Of a stretch of DNA of 51,628 nt, positions 28,070-37,248 are shown piece by piece. Made by a program: the position numbers and the translations under genes. Each line of letters opens with the position of its first letter. Positions within the stretch are counted from its first letter, which is position 1. The notes under the pieces are model-generated. The model did no database searches and had not been told where the DNA came from. It saw nothing but the letters and a program-made list of their open reading frames with translations. This DNA is from Candidatus Uhrbacteria bacterium (lineage in GTDB: Bacteria > Patescibacteriota > Patescibacteriia > UBA9934 > GWF2-40-263), in contig JACPHU010000005.1 in NCBI GenBank assembly GCA_016188495.1, positions 1 to 51,628 of the forward strand, read 5' to 3'.

Positions 28070-28098
28070 ATTTGAACCTATTTTAGTGATTTTGTCAA
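28070..28098 (-). promoter_or_regulatory. Promoter of the minus-strand lipoprotein gene
   Basis: On the minus strand: TTGACA, a 17-nt spacer, TCAAAT. A small inverted repeat (CTCTC...GAGAG, 28055-28068) overlaps the expected start and could be an operator. Confidence 0.6.
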
Positions 28099-28107
28099 TC
28101 ATTCACC

Positions 28108-28136
28108 TTGACGAAAACGCTTAAGAGTGATAAAAA
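28108..28136 (+). promoter_or_regulatory. Promoter of the exported protein-kinase operon
   Basis: TTGACG, a 17-nt spacer, TAAAAA; leader ~70 nt to ATG 28212. Divergent from and partly next to the minus-strand promoter. Confidence 0.5.
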
Positions 28137-28211
28137 AAGCCGTCGTTCTTTACAAAAATGACTCTGTTTTCACATTGGGAACAAAGGCTATTCTAAGTGG
28201 CAGGAGGTTGT

Positions 28212-29129
28212 ATGTATCAGAAAGCGTTCATACTTTTGGCTTTTTTTCTTTTTCTTCCGCGACCCGCTTTTGCTGTGTGTGACGAACCCACCTCCGTGGT
28301 CCAGCTGATTCAGGCCAGTCGCCTGGCAGAGGAAGCATTTGCGAACCTTGACGCCGATGCACTGCTTACCCAGTCGAGTCTTGCCCGCAGCCAGATCTTA
28401 CCCTGCGTGCAGGAGATCATCAGCAAACGTAATGCTGCCGCGTTTCATCGCCTGATGGCGTTGGAGGCGTTTATCAATGGCAATGAATCGCGTGTGGTGA
28501 GCGAACTTCACGCCGCCCTCATCCTTGAGCCTGGCTATCTGTTTCCAGAAAAGGTCGCCGGTGCAGGACATCCTCTTCTGGCTCTTTACAAGAGAGCGGA
28601 AACGTTAGACGACGGCGTGGCTGAACGAACATATCCTCCGGCAAACGGCTATATGATGGTGGGAGGGGTTCGCAATGCGGCACGCTCTTCCAAGATTCCT
28701 GTCATCATCCAGGCGTTTGGTCCTCATGGGGAACTTTTGGAAACGCGCTATGTCCAACCAGGAGAAGCTTCTCCCAACTGGAGTGGTAACGTGTTTGGTC
28801 TCACGGCGGAAGATTTAGGAATCAAACATCCATTGCTGGATGCCCGTCCTTGGTATGTGGCGGGGGCTGTGACTCTGCTGGCTTCCGGCGTGCTCTACGG
28901 CATCGCCTTAAACCAGAAGCATCAGTATCTGGACCCAGCTACGTCTGACGATCAGCGTCCCGGACTTGAAAGTCGCGCGAACGGTTTTGGAACCGCATCC
29001 GCCATCACAGGAGCTTCGGGGATTCTTTTTAGCGGTTTTGGTATCGGATTCCAATTCAAGTTCGGACTTCGTGATACGAACAGTAGCAAGAAACTTTTTT
29101 CTCCTCAGAAGGAGTCTGACCATGAATGA
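28212..29129 (+). CDS. Exported protein with two C-terminal hydrophobic segments
   Basis: 305 residues. A clear signal peptide (KAFILLAFFLFLPRPAFA, cut before VCDEP) is followed by a helical, TPR-like region (ASRLAEEAFANLDADALL ... HAALILEPGYLFPEK, ~25-125), a beta stretch (NGYMMVGGVRNAARSSKIP), and two hydrophobic segments near 217-238 and 265-285. AGGAGG lies 4 nt before ATG 28212, which decides the start. It overlaps the kinase gene by 8 nt, so the two are translationally coupled; a sensor or partner role outside the membrane is inferred. No family recognised. Confidence 0.7.
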   Translation: MYQKAFILLAFFLFLPRPAFAVCDEPTSVVQLIQASRLAEEAFANLDADALLTQSSLARSQILPCVQEIISKRNAAAFHRLMALEAFINGNESRVVSELHAALILEPGYLFPEKVAGAGHPLLALYKRAETLDDGVAERTYPPANGYMMVGGVRNAARSSKIPVIIQAFGPHGELLETRYVQPGEASPNWSGNVFGLTAEDLGIKHPLLDARPWYVAGAVTLLASGVLYGIALNQKHQYLDPATSDDQRPGLESRANGFGTASAITGASGILFSGFGIGFQFKFGLRDTNSSKKLFSPQKESDHE

Positions 29130-30888
29130 CGCGGATGCGGCAATTCTCCTGCGCGTGCGAAAGATACTGGCGCCTCTGAAACTGTATACCGTGGAAGAGG
29201 TTCTGGGATCAGGGATGATGGGCTCTGTCGTTTTAGTGAACCACAAGGTCTTTGGCAAGCGGGCGATCAAGCTCGTGTCTCAAGGGTTCTCGAGTTCTCC
29301 TACGCTGAGGATTCGCTTTGAAAACGAAGCGAAAATCATGAACCAACTCAATAACCCCCATGTGGTAAACGTGTACGACATGGGTGAAGTTGGCGAGTTT
29401 CCTGATGATCACCCTTATATCATCATGGAGTATATGCCCGGCGGTTGCCTTGCGGATCATCTGGATGAATTCGGTGCGATGCCTTGTCGCCAAGCCGTAC
29501 ATGTGACGATCGCGATCTTGAAGGGGCTTCAAGCCGCGCACGACCAAGGGATTGTTCATCGGGACGTCAAGCCGCAGAACATCCTCTTTGATCTCAATGG
29601 GAATGTGAAGGTGGCCGACTTTGGGATCGCAAGGGTTGGCGCAGATCTTAAGCGACTAACCAACGACGGAAACGCCATCGGCACCATGTCGTATATGTCC
29701 TTTGAACAATTGGACGGGGCACCAGACATTGACGGTCGTGCGGATCAGTATGCAGTTGGCGTGACACTGTTTCAGATGGTCGCGAATATGGATTTGGAGT
29801 TCGAACCTTTTTTTTCGCAGGTCGCCCGAAAACCGCATTGGTGGGATCCTGTTCCAGACGTTCTGAAAGCCATTATCAAAAAAGCGACCTCTATCGCTCC
29901 TGAACAACGCTTTGAGTCCGCAAACGTCATGGTTCAAGCCTTGGAGGCGTGTCTTACACAACTCCCCGAGGATTCGATCGTCACTCAAGCATTGGGAAGC
30001 GCTCCTGCTCACAGGAAGATGTTGAAAAAACTTCCCCCTGATTTTGACGGGACTCTCAGTTACGATGGAGAACCTGTTTTCGGATGGGACGATCCTTATA
30101 TCTTTCCTGGGGATGATCAGAATCTTGCTCGAGAACTCGACTCGGATTCGCTCCCTTTCGCAGAGGAGGTTTGGGAGTATCATCCTCCCAACGATAGTCC
30201 TCACACTGAGAATGAATTCTTACAACCGATCGTTGAAGAAATGGTTGAAGAGGTTCAGGTCCCGCAACCGGTTATTGAAACCCTGTCATCCGTGACGAGG
30301 AAGCATCGTTTGGTCTGGATTGTCTCCATCATCTTGGTTTGCACCATTCTGATTACCATCGCAAGCCTTTGGTTTGGAAGGCGTTCTGAACATGAAAGCA
30401 TTTCTGCTGGTTCAGCGGTTTCTAAGCCGAATGTTCCGTTGACAGGGGAGGAGGCAGCAGACACGACCGTTCCCATCCCTAACGAAATTCCGGTCGTGAT
30501 CGCGCCGTCTGTTTCTCAAACCACCCCGATCCCTTCTTTGGTGAAGAAACCTAAACCAACGAAGACAAGAGAGAGTGGTCACACAGCCGCAGAATCTGCG
30601 GCCGTGCAGATGGTTCCCGAAATTCCTCAACCAGAAGTGGTCCTTCCTGAGTCTCAGGTACGAGTCATCCTCAAACCTGACACCACTACGGCCAAGGTCA
30701 CGCTTTCGGGCGAGAAAGGAACGTTTGTCGTCACCGGTGGCATTCTCAATCTTCCGCAGGGAACGTATCAGGTGACGGTTGAGCTCCCAGAACGCTCAGA
30801 ACCCCAAACAGGATCTCTGGTCGTGGGTTCGGGTACGACAACCATCACCTGCGACGCAAGATTCAAAATGTGTAAAGGGTTGAAGTGA
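29122..30888 (+). CDS. Transmembrane Hanks-type Ser/Thr protein kinase with PEGA-like domain
   Basis: 588 residues from ATG 29122, chosen for the AAGGAG SD 8-9 nt upstream. Kinase domain ~21-285: glycine loop GSGMMGSV (29-36), AIK with Lys50, Glu69, HRDVKPQN (146-153) and DFG (166-168), so catalytically complete. The activation-segment end is GTMSYMSFEQ, where most bacterial kinases have PEQ; the Pro is replaced by Phe. An acidic linker, one TM (~396-416), a Pro/Thr-rich stalk and a C-terminal beta domain (~512-588, VRVILKPDTTTAKVTL ... LPQGTYQVTVELP) resembling PEGA repeats, placed outside, follow. Probably senses an envelope signal with the exported neighbour. Confidence 0.9.
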   Translation: MNDADAAILLRVRKILAPLKLYTVEEVLGSGMMGSVVLVNHKVFGKRAIKLVSQGFSSSPTLRIRFENEAKIMNQLNNPHVVNVYDMGEVGEFPDDHPYIIMEYMPGGCLADHLDEFGAMPCRQAVHVTIAILKGLQAAHDQGIVHRDVKPQNILFDLNGNVKVADFGIARVGADLKRLTNDGNAIGTMSYMSFEQLDGAPDIDGRADQYAVGVTLFQMVANMDLEFEPFFSQVARKPHWWDPVPDVLKAIIKKATSIAPEQRFESANVMVQALEACLTQLPEDSIVTQALGSAPAHRKMLKKLPPDFDGTLSYDGEPVFGWDDPYIFPGDDQNLARELDSDSLPFAEEVWEYHPPNDSPHTENEFLQPIVEEMVEEVQVPQPVIETLSSVTRKHRLVWIVSIILVCTILITIASLWFGRRSEHESISAGSAVSKPNVPLTGEEAADTTVPIPNEIPVVIAPSVSQTTPIPSLVKKPKPTKTRESGHTAAESAAVQMVPEIPQPEVVLPESQVRVILKPDTTTAKVTLSGEKGTFVVTGGILNLPQGTYQVTVELPERSEPQTGSLVVGSGTTTITCDARFKMCKGLK

Positions 30889-30899
30889 TTTGCTCTTAC

Positions 30900-30927
30900 G
30901 AACGAGGTTTAACAGCCTCGTTTTTTG
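30900..30927 (+). terminator. Terminator of the kinase operon
   Basis: The arms AACGAGG and CCTCGTT are followed by TTTTG. Confidence 0.85.
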
Positions 30928-30947
30928 TTTTCCTCCCTTTTTCCTTA

Positions 30948-30956
30948 TGCTACCAT
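30948..30956 (+). promoter_or_regulatory. Extended -10 promoter for the 30986 gene
   Basis: TGC plus TACCAT, directly followed by TCCC as at 10225. ATG 30986 is 29 nt downstream, without SD. Confidence 0.5.
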
Positions 30957-30985
30957 TCCCCCATATTCTTCCCTCTGTTTTCTCT

Positions 30986-32143
30986 ATGCCTACCTCCACC
31001 CTGTGCACTAACCTGCGTACCTCCCTTGAGACCATCCGTGCTCTCAAAACGGACTTTGACGCAGCCTATGAAGCAGCAATCTCTTCCGGTACCCCTGCTG
31101 AGATACAAAAAGCTCAAGATCTCAAACAAGCTCTTGAAACACGTACCCGAGAACTTCAACAAGAAGTGAATGTTCTCGAAACAGAGCGCGTCTATGACCT
31201 AAGAGCCCAGTATGAGAGCCAAGTGACGTTACTCAAGCGTACAGGACTGATTGAAACAAGAATCTTTATAGAGACTGGGGAAGAAACAGAGGAGTTTTTC
31301 ATGAGAGATCTTCACGAGCATGATTACCCAGTTCCATCTTACGAAACGATCGTAGAGCATCTGGTAGAACGGAAGGAATTCCTTGCAAGCAAAGCCGACC
31401 AAGGGTTCACGAAGTTCCTTCTGGTTCCCTTTGGGATGAGTCTGGACCAGATGATTCAGAGATTCAGAGCGTTTCTGTTGGACTATAAGAAAGACCATCC
31501 AGAGTTTGGTCGTCATGACCCTGCAAAAAGAGATGATTCAGACAAGCCGGACTGGGATCCTATATGGGTGTGGGAGGGGTATGATAACGCAGATGTAAAA
31601 GGCACTTTGGTGTATGATCCTCAGTCTTTTGACGAGGAAGATCATAATGGTCTCACCAAGACAGAGATTCTTGAAAGGCAGAAGACCGATCAAGACCCAA
31701 TGTTTGGATGGCGTTTCTTGTTCTTGCAAGCAGGCAGGGATGGGAACGGATTCAAGGTGATTCCAAGAAATGGTCAAGGTGAGACCCAAGGTGAACAAGT
31801 TCCGCGTGGAGATTTAGAAGCAGGAAAGAGTTCAAAGGAGTACTTGGCAGACCAGCTTCGCACCTCCCAAGACCCCACCTCCCCTTATTATGGTGAGTCT
31901 GGGATGGCTCCTGAGGAGTGGATGGTGATGTTTATGAGCTATCTACAGGAAACAGGGAGACCTTTGGATAACTACCAAAACGATACAGATTCTATTGTTT
32001 TCCTCACAGGGACTTATTTTATTGCTTCTGGCAATGTCCCGTACGCGTGCTGGTACCGTGGCATTCGGCAGGTCGACTTGGGCGGGAACGGTCCGGGCGA
32101 TGTTAGCGAGTACACCAGTGCGCGTGGTGCGGTGAGGGGATAG
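30986..32143 (+). CDS. Hypervariable-tail protein A (DGR-target-like)
   Basis: 385 residues, no signal peptide. Residues ~1-90 are a helical coiled coil (LETIRALKTDFDAAYEAA, ALETRTRELQQEVNVLE). The middle carries DQGFTKFLLVPFGMSLDQMIQRF and DPMFGWRFLFLQAG, then SGMAPEEWMVMFMSYLQETGR. The last ~35 residues (VPYACWYRGIRQVDLGG ... AVRG) look like a DGR variable region. It is a close paralogue of the minus-strand gene at 37249-38403, with the tails far more different than the bodies. ATG 30986 is chosen because the paralogue begins with the same MPTSTLCTNL. Function unknown; the tail probably binds a variable ligand. Confidence 0.8.
   Translation: MPTSTLCTNLRTSLETIRALKTDFDAAYEAAISSGTPAEIQKAQDLKQALETRTRELQQEVNVLETERVYDLRAQYESQVTLLKRTGLIETRIFIETGEETEEFFMRDLHEHDYPVPSYETIVEHLVERKEFLASKADQGFTKFLLVPFGMSLDQMIQRFRAFLLDYKKDHPEFGRHDPAKRDDSDKPDWDPIWVWEGYDNADVKGTLVYDPQSFDEEDHNGLTKTEILERQKTDQDPMFGWRFLFLQAGRDGNGFKVIPRNGQGETQGEQVPRGDLEAGKSSKEYLADQLRTSQDPTSPYYGESGMAPEEWMVMFMSYLQETGRPLDNYQNDTDSIVFLTGTYFIASGNVPYACWYRGIRQVDLGGNGPGDVSEYTSARGAVRG
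32036..32140 (+). other. Candidate DGR variable region A
   Basis: From GTC-CCG to the stop. Compared with copy B (37252-37356), 22 of the 28 codons after GTC-CCG differ, 13 of these only in the first two bases, while TGG, CAG-GTC, TTG, GGG and CGT are constant. The region is very GC-rich, as expected when template adenines are replaced. Confidence 0.65.
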
Positions 32144-32177
32144 TCTTGGTTTTTATCTTTTTATTTCCTACTTTGTT

Positions 32178-34850
32178 ATGAAAAAGTCTCCAGAAGGATT
32201 TGTACCACCTATTGAAACCACAGACGTTCATGATGTACCTCGTGCAACAAGCGTTGTTGAGCGTTCTCATGAAGCTGCTCTTTTGGGTGAAAGCTTTGAG
32301 GATGCGTCTGCGGCGCTTGAACAAGTGGAAAGAGTGATCGATGTGCGCAAACAATTGCACGCACGCAGATTTCCAACTTTTTACCAGGTATTTGAGGACA
32401 TCGACGCGATTCATCGCTCGCCATTTTCTCAATCGGAAAAGGAGGAGGAGATGGTTCGCCTCCTTGATGCCGCGCAGGAAAGAACCAGTAAATTTTCTCC
32501 CCGCGTGGCTGATTTATATTCAGCCGTTCTTTGCGATTTGCGGGGCCAAACCTACCAGCCGATCTTTGAAGAGAACGAAAAGAAACTTATTGATTTGAAA
32601 GAATCGGGAGATTTGGATGTTCTGACTTCATCAACACAACCGTGGGAAGTGAAACTCAATCGGCTCGATACGCGCCTTGAAGGATATCTTGCTGGACGTC
32701 GCGCTTTGGACAAACGGGAGGGTAATCTGATGGATGACGATACGAGGGCTATGCGTCAGGAAAAGTTGAAGAACGCTTCCAATCGTGTTCCTGGCCGAAG
32801 AAATGAAAGCAAACCAGGAATGGATGAGATGGAACGCCTTAAGGAAGGTGAACGCGCTCCTGCTCTTTGGAGTATTTTTCCTGCCTATGGAGGATACTAT
32901 CGCGAACAATCGTTATCTGTATGGGATGCCAGCCGCAATACCTGGGTAGAACCTTCCTATGAATACAGCAACGTGACGTTTGTTCCGATTTGTAAAGAAG
33001 AAGACCCAAAAAAAGGACTTATAAATTTTACGATGCGTCCTTCCATGGAGGCAAACCAGTGGGTCAGTATCCCAGTGCCGTACACTCACGGTCTTTCAGG
33101 GATCGAATGCAAACAGCCATATATCGTACAACAAGATCAAAACGGTGACGTCGTGCTTTTTGTGGAAGGTGAAGGGAAGGTTGATGTAGTCATAAAACTT
33201 TCGCCTGTCTCAGATAAAGCCTATGGACCTTTTGATCGAAAGTCGGTTGAAGTGCCAAGCATGCCTGCCGAGTTTTCTCAAGAGACCCTGCAGGAGATTG
33301 AACGCGTAAGGGCAAGTAAAAAAAGCCCTCTTGCGAAAGCAAAGATGCTTGCCTCCTATACAAAGCGACATTTACAATATTCAAATAACAGCTCGTTTAA
33401 CACGATTTACGATTCCGATCCAAAAGGATATTTTCACGCTATTGATACGCACAAAAAAGCCGATTGCGACGTGGCCAATACCTATTTTGCCGCGTTATGC
33501 GCGCAGCTTGATATTCCTGTGCGCCATGTGGTGGGCCACAGCGTCAAAGGAAAAAATGAGAAAGGCGTTTCGCAGATTACTTCTGGAACAGGCCATGCCT
33601 GGAGCGAAGTTTGGGATAAAACAGCAGGCCGATGGGTGAAAATTCTGTGGGAACGTGTGGATGCAACTCCTGCGGGCGATCCCAATCTTGAAGAGGGGCA
33701 GCAGAAAAGTCCGAGTCAACAAGTCCCTGGCGACTACGGCACACAAGAGGCGCAAAGCATTACCGACGAGCAGCTGGAGGCGCTGCGAAAAAAATTAACC
33801 CAACGCAAAGAACAGTTGAGTTATACCAAGGAAGAGCGTCAGCTGGCCGAAGCCTCGGGAGTAGAACTCAAAGAAGCCCGTCAAATCGTGAAGGAGATTG
33901 CTGCGGCTGAAGACACTCGTCTTCCAAATGGGAAGCGGGTCGTCGATGTTCTTTCTCGTTTGTTCAATGCTATTGTGGAATCTCGCAAGATGGCTGTTGA
34001 AGCGTATGACGGCCCTGTACGTAAGAGCGAGGGCGGCGAAGGGATTCAAGACATCGTTCGTCATAAAATCGGCGTTGTATCTGGTGACAGCGATCCAGCT
34101 TCAAGGGAAAAAATCCAGATGGATGAAGCAATCGAAATCAGTTTTGGAGGAATGGATGTCATTTTTATCGGAGATAAATCGGGCAGTATGAGTTCAACAG
34201 CCAATGAAGAAGTGTTGTGGGCGATGCAACGACGAGCGCAGTACCTCCTGTTTTCTGCTCTGCATCGTTTTGATCGAGCGCTCCAGCAGGCTGGAATTCC
34301 AAGCGATGAATCATTGTCTGTCAGAACCCAAGGACTTTCTTTCCGAGGCTCGCAAGAGGGCGAGCTTGATGAAGATAAGCCGCTTTCCGGAATATTTTCA
34401 CCTAAAGATAAGGTAAAGCTCTGGCACAGCATGGGAAATCAGGGTTCTGGAAATGGAGACGTTGAAGCTCTTAAGCATATTTACCAACAGATCAAAGAAG
34501 AACAGGTATTAGAAGACAAACAAACAAAGAGCAAAAAACGATTACGCCTTATTGTCGCGTGTTCAGATGGGGGACCAGACGATCCAGTACAAGTGCAGCA
34601 ATATGCCGAAGCACTTGGGCAACTTGGTGCGGTTGTGGTTGGAGTTGGGCTTACAGATAAAGCTCTTGCCGTGCCTGAAATTTATAACACGTCTTATAGC
34701 CGGGGAGATATTGCCCGCGACATTAATGATCTACCTGCGATCGTTGCCAAGCATCTGGTCGCTGAGGCCATTCGTCTTTTTCCTGATCGTGCAAGAGAAA
34801 GTGCGAGAGCACTCATCGAGAGTGTGATTGCTGAATTCAAACGTGTTTGA
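32178..34850 (+). CDS. Transglutaminase-like/VWA fusion protein
   Basis: 890 residues, no signal or TM. The N-terminal ~200 residues are helical; a beta region (~220-370) follows. Then comes a transglutaminase-like domain with Cys430 in KADCDVANTYFAALC, His473 in GTGHAWSEVW and an Asp downstream (D479 or D495), the Cys-His-Asp order of the family (protease or transglutaminase). After a charged linker, a von Willebrand A domain begins at ~660 with the MIDAS motif DKSGSMS (Asp666) and ends in VACSDGGPDD (~796). VWA proteins paired with MoxR ATPases serve as metal-dependent adaptors in chaperone-like assemblies. The MoxR-like gene follows after 27 nt. Fusion of both domains in one chain is unusual. 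Confidence 0.82.
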   Translation: MKKSPEGFVPPIETTDVHDVPRATSVVERSHEAALLGESFEDASAALEQVERVIDVRKQLHARRFPTFYQVFEDIDAIHRSPFSQSEKEEEMVRLLDAAQERTSKFSPRVADLYSAVLCDLRGQTYQPIFEENEKKLIDLKESGDLDVLTSSTQPWEVKLNRLDTRLEGYLAGRRALDKREGNLMDDDTRAMRQEKLKNASNRVPGRRNESKPGMDEMERLKEGERAPALWSIFPAYGGYYREQSLSVWDASRNTWVEPSYEYSNVTFVPICKEEDPKKGLINFTMRPSMEANQWVSIPVPYTHGLSGIECKQPYIVQQDQNGDVVLFVEGEGKVDVVIKLSPVSDKAYGPFDRKSVEVPSMPAEFSQETLQEIERVRASKKSPLAKAKMLASYTKRHLQYSNNSSFNTIYDSDPKGYFHAIDTHKKADCDVANTYFAALCAQLDIPVRHVVGHSVKGKNEKGVSQITSGTGHAWSEVWDKTAGRWVKILWERVDATPAGDPNLEEGQQKSPSQQVPGDYGTQEAQSITDEQLEALRKKLTQRKEQLSYTKEERQLAEASGVELKEARQIVKEIAAAEDTRLPNGKRVVDVLSRLFNAIVESRKMAVEAYDGPVRKSEGGEGIQDIVRHKIGVVSGDSDPASREKIQMDEAIEISFGGMDVIFIGDKSGSMSSTANEEVLWAMQRRAQYLLFSALHRFDRALQQAGIPSDESLSVRTQGLSFRGSQEGELDEDKPLSGIFSPKDKVKLWHSMGNQGSGNGDVEALKHIYQQIKEEQVLEDKQTKSKKRLRLIVACSDGGPDDPVQVQQYAEALGQLGAVVVGVGLTDKALAVPEIYNTSYSRGDIARDINDLPAIVAKHLVAEAIRLFPDRARESARALIESVIAEFKRV

Positions 34851-34877
34851 TATCGTTTAAGTGAATAAAAACATCAT

Positions 34878-37175
34878 ATGTTGAAGGAAAGATTTCAAAA
34901 TAATGAGTCAAGTGCAGAAACGGAAAAAAGAGCCTCGGGTATTTTGAGGTACGTTGAAAAAACAATTCTTGGTAGCGAAAATCTTCAAACGGATAGGGAA
35001 TTAGAAGAAGAGATTCGGGCCGATTATCACTCACGTACCCCTCGAGAAAAAGCTGATATTTTGTATGAAAAAGTGATGGCCTACGTCACAGACAAAAAAA
35101 CGCACGCTGCCGAGCTTCGAAAGGGGAAAGGAGAGAATCAACCGTTTGTCCTAAGTGATGATTTGAAAGCGGAAATAAAAGTGCTTCTTGAAGATCAGTC
35201 CACGAGAGACCTTTTTTCAAAAACGTATGCGCAGGCCAGGGTGGATGCAAAATCATACCGTCTGTCTGATTTGGGACAAACATGGAACCACCTGAATGAG
35301 CAAATCGAGAAGCTAGAGAATGAATTTCAACAGACGGAACAAGCGCTCTTTTTGAAAACGATTGAAGGGAAATCTAATGTTTCTTCTGCAAGGTCAAAAG
35401 CGGAGCGGTTGGCTAAACGTTTGCTTACTCTTAAAGGACAACGCGAAGATTTAAAGATGGTGAATTTGGAAAATGTGTTTCACACTCCTGAAAATACGGA
35501 TGTGGCTGCAATGTTTCAATTTGAAACCGTCACCGAGTATGCGGATCAATTGAAAAATGGATTTGTCTGGCTGCCAAGCAGGGAAAGAATCCATACAGAT
35601 ACCGTAGCGGCTTTGCAAAATGGACGTTGGCCAGTATTGGTCGGAGAAGCAGGAACAGGAAAGTCTGACCAGGCTGATGCGGCTGCTTTAGAACTAACAG
35701 GTAGCCTTCCAACGGAAGTGGAATGTGAGGCGACCACTGGTGAAAAGCAATTGGTGATGGATGTCGCGATCGATAGCCAAACAGGCGGAAGCTACCAGGA
35801 GTATGGACCACTCATGAAGGCCTTTACCGGATTTGACGATTCGCGCCAGACCAAACCTTCTTCCTCAAAAGGAAGAATTGCGCGGTTTGATGAATCCGGA
35901 CGTCTGGGCTCAAAGGCCTACAGTGTCATTAAAAAGGCTCGACAAAAAGGGTCGGGAGACGATTTTTATGGCCGTCCTGTTTTGCCAGGTGCAGCCGCTA
36001 TTTGGACGACAAATCCAACGGGAACGCGTTATCCTGATCGCCATCCGGTAGATCCTGCCATGCGCCGCGAAATCGCTGAGATCTATGTTGATTATCCAGA
36101 ACAATCAGCAGAAAATCCTGAACAATATGAGTTTATGCTCGGTGCTCTTTTGGATGAGAATCGTCATATTCCAGGCGTGGCAGAAACAGAATTGGCTCCG
36201 GCTTATACAAAACAGGAATTTGCAGAAGATCAAAAGTACAAGCTTCCTGACGGCCGTACGGTGGTCGCAAAAGATGTATTGATTGAAGACGCGTCAGACA
36301 AGAAACACGGGACGCTTTGGCGTTTGGCCAACGCCGTAAAGGCACTGCAGAATAGTTTTATTTATGGAAACCATTTTCCTGAAAAAATTCCCTCCGATGC
36401 TTTGTTTATCGATGATGATAATAGTGAAATTAAAACTGACGGTACTGGTAGTTTATTAATCTTATCTACCTCTACCATTACGCTTGGTGAAGTGAAAAGT
36501 TGGATGCAAGGATTCAGGGACCGACTACAAAAACAAAACGAGGCGTTTCAAGTTGAAACGTTTTCAGAATGGATTAAGTTAAAGATCGACATCTATCTCA
36601 AACAGGTAGATCAAGCGGATCGGGCGAAGATTAAGGCGATTTTTGAGCACTTCCACCTTTTGGACGCTCCGCCGGACGTGGAGCGTGAAAAACCTCTTAC
36701 TCCAAAACAAATCGGTTATCTCTCACCTCGCGTACCACGACCTCTTCATGTCGAAGCGCCAGTAGCTGAAGTAAAACCACCAGATGAACCAAAAGAGGGC
36801 GAAAAAAAACCAGAACTTTATACGACCGTCGAGGTAGCGCTTGAGGATGGTAGCAATATCCGTATTCGTAAAGGGGATACGGCTTTTGATACGAAGGTTA
36901 CCAAGGGGTTGGGTGTTGTAGCCCGTAAGGCGAACTCTTTTGTTCCTGGGAGCGGGCACGCCCCCTCCAAACAAACGCGGTTTCTTGTCAACGGCCGTGA
37001 GTATGTGTTTTCCGGAATGCTTGAAGATGGCAGCAAGCCGGTCGGTTCTCTTTTTGAAGAGCCCGATCTCCATACGATTTTTACCCCAGAGGAAGTCGAA
37101 CAAGGAATCATTCAGTATTCCTTTCAAAAATTAGAAAAAGACGTGGAAGCATTTTGTACAATGACAAGCACCTAA
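34878..37175 (+). CDS. MoxR-like AAA+ ATPase
   Basis: 765 residues. The N-terminal ~190 residues are helical and charged. The AAA+ module has Walker A GEAGTGKS (~256-263), a Walker-B-like ARFDES (~335; shorter than the usual hydrophobic run before DE), sensor 1 in AAIWTTNPTG and a probable arginine finger in VDPAMRREIAEIYVDYP. This order is typical of the MoxR branch. A C-terminal beta domain (~650-750, VEVALEDGSNIRIRKGD ... RFLVNGREYVFSGML) is not recognised. It works by inference with the VWA partner encoded upstream, remodelling or loading metal into a client; the flanking DGR-like proteins are candidate clients. Confidence 0.82.
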   Translation: MLKERFQNNESSAETEKRASGILRYVEKTILGSENLQTDRELEEEIRADYHSRTPREKADILYEKVMAYVTDKKTHAAELRKGKGENQPFVLSDDLKAEIKVLLEDQSTRDLFSKTYAQARVDAKSYRLSDLGQTWNHLNEQIEKLENEFQQTEQALFLKTIEGKSNVSSARSKAERLAKRLLTLKGQREDLKMVNLENVFHTPENTDVAAMFQFETVTEYADQLKNGFVWLPSRERIHTDTVAALQNGRWPVLVGEAGTGKSDQADAAALELTGSLPTEVECEATTGEKQLVMDVAIDSQTGGSYQEYGPLMKAFTGFDDSRQTKPSSSKGRIARFDESGRLGSKAYSVIKKARQKGSGDDFYGRPVLPGAAAIWTTNPTGTRYPDRHPVDPAMRREIAEIYVDYPEQSAENPEQYEFMLGALLDENRHIPGVAETELAPAYTKQEFAEDQKYKLPDGRTVVAKDVLIEDASDKKHGTLWRLANAVKALQNSFIYGNHFPEKIPSDALFIDDDNSEIKTDGTGSLLILSTSTITLGEVKSWMQGFRDRLQKQNEAFQVETFSEWIKLKIDIYLKQVDQADRAKIKAIFEHFHLLDAPPDVEREKPLTPKQIGYLSPRVPRPLHVEAPVAEVKPPDEPKEGEKKPELYTTVEVALEDGSNIRIRKGDTAFDTKVTKGLGVVARKANSFVPGSGHAPSKQTRFLVNGREYVFSGMLEDGSKPVGSLFEEPDLHTIFTPEEVEQGIIQYSFQKLEKDVEAFCTMTST

Positions 37176-37178
37176 TAA

Positions 37179-37223
37179 GAAAACAAAAAGAACTGTGAAA
37201 TTTTCACAGTTCTTTTTGTTTTC
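37179..37223. terminator. Bidirectional terminator (perfect 22-bp palindrome)
   Basis: Positions 37179-37200 pair perfectly with 37202-37223 around a single T. Both strands carry T-rich outer arms, so it can end the plus-strand ATPase gene and the minus-strand gene whose stop is at 37249. Confidence 0.9.
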
Positions 37224-37248
37224 TGTCCCAATCGATCAAAACCCAACC

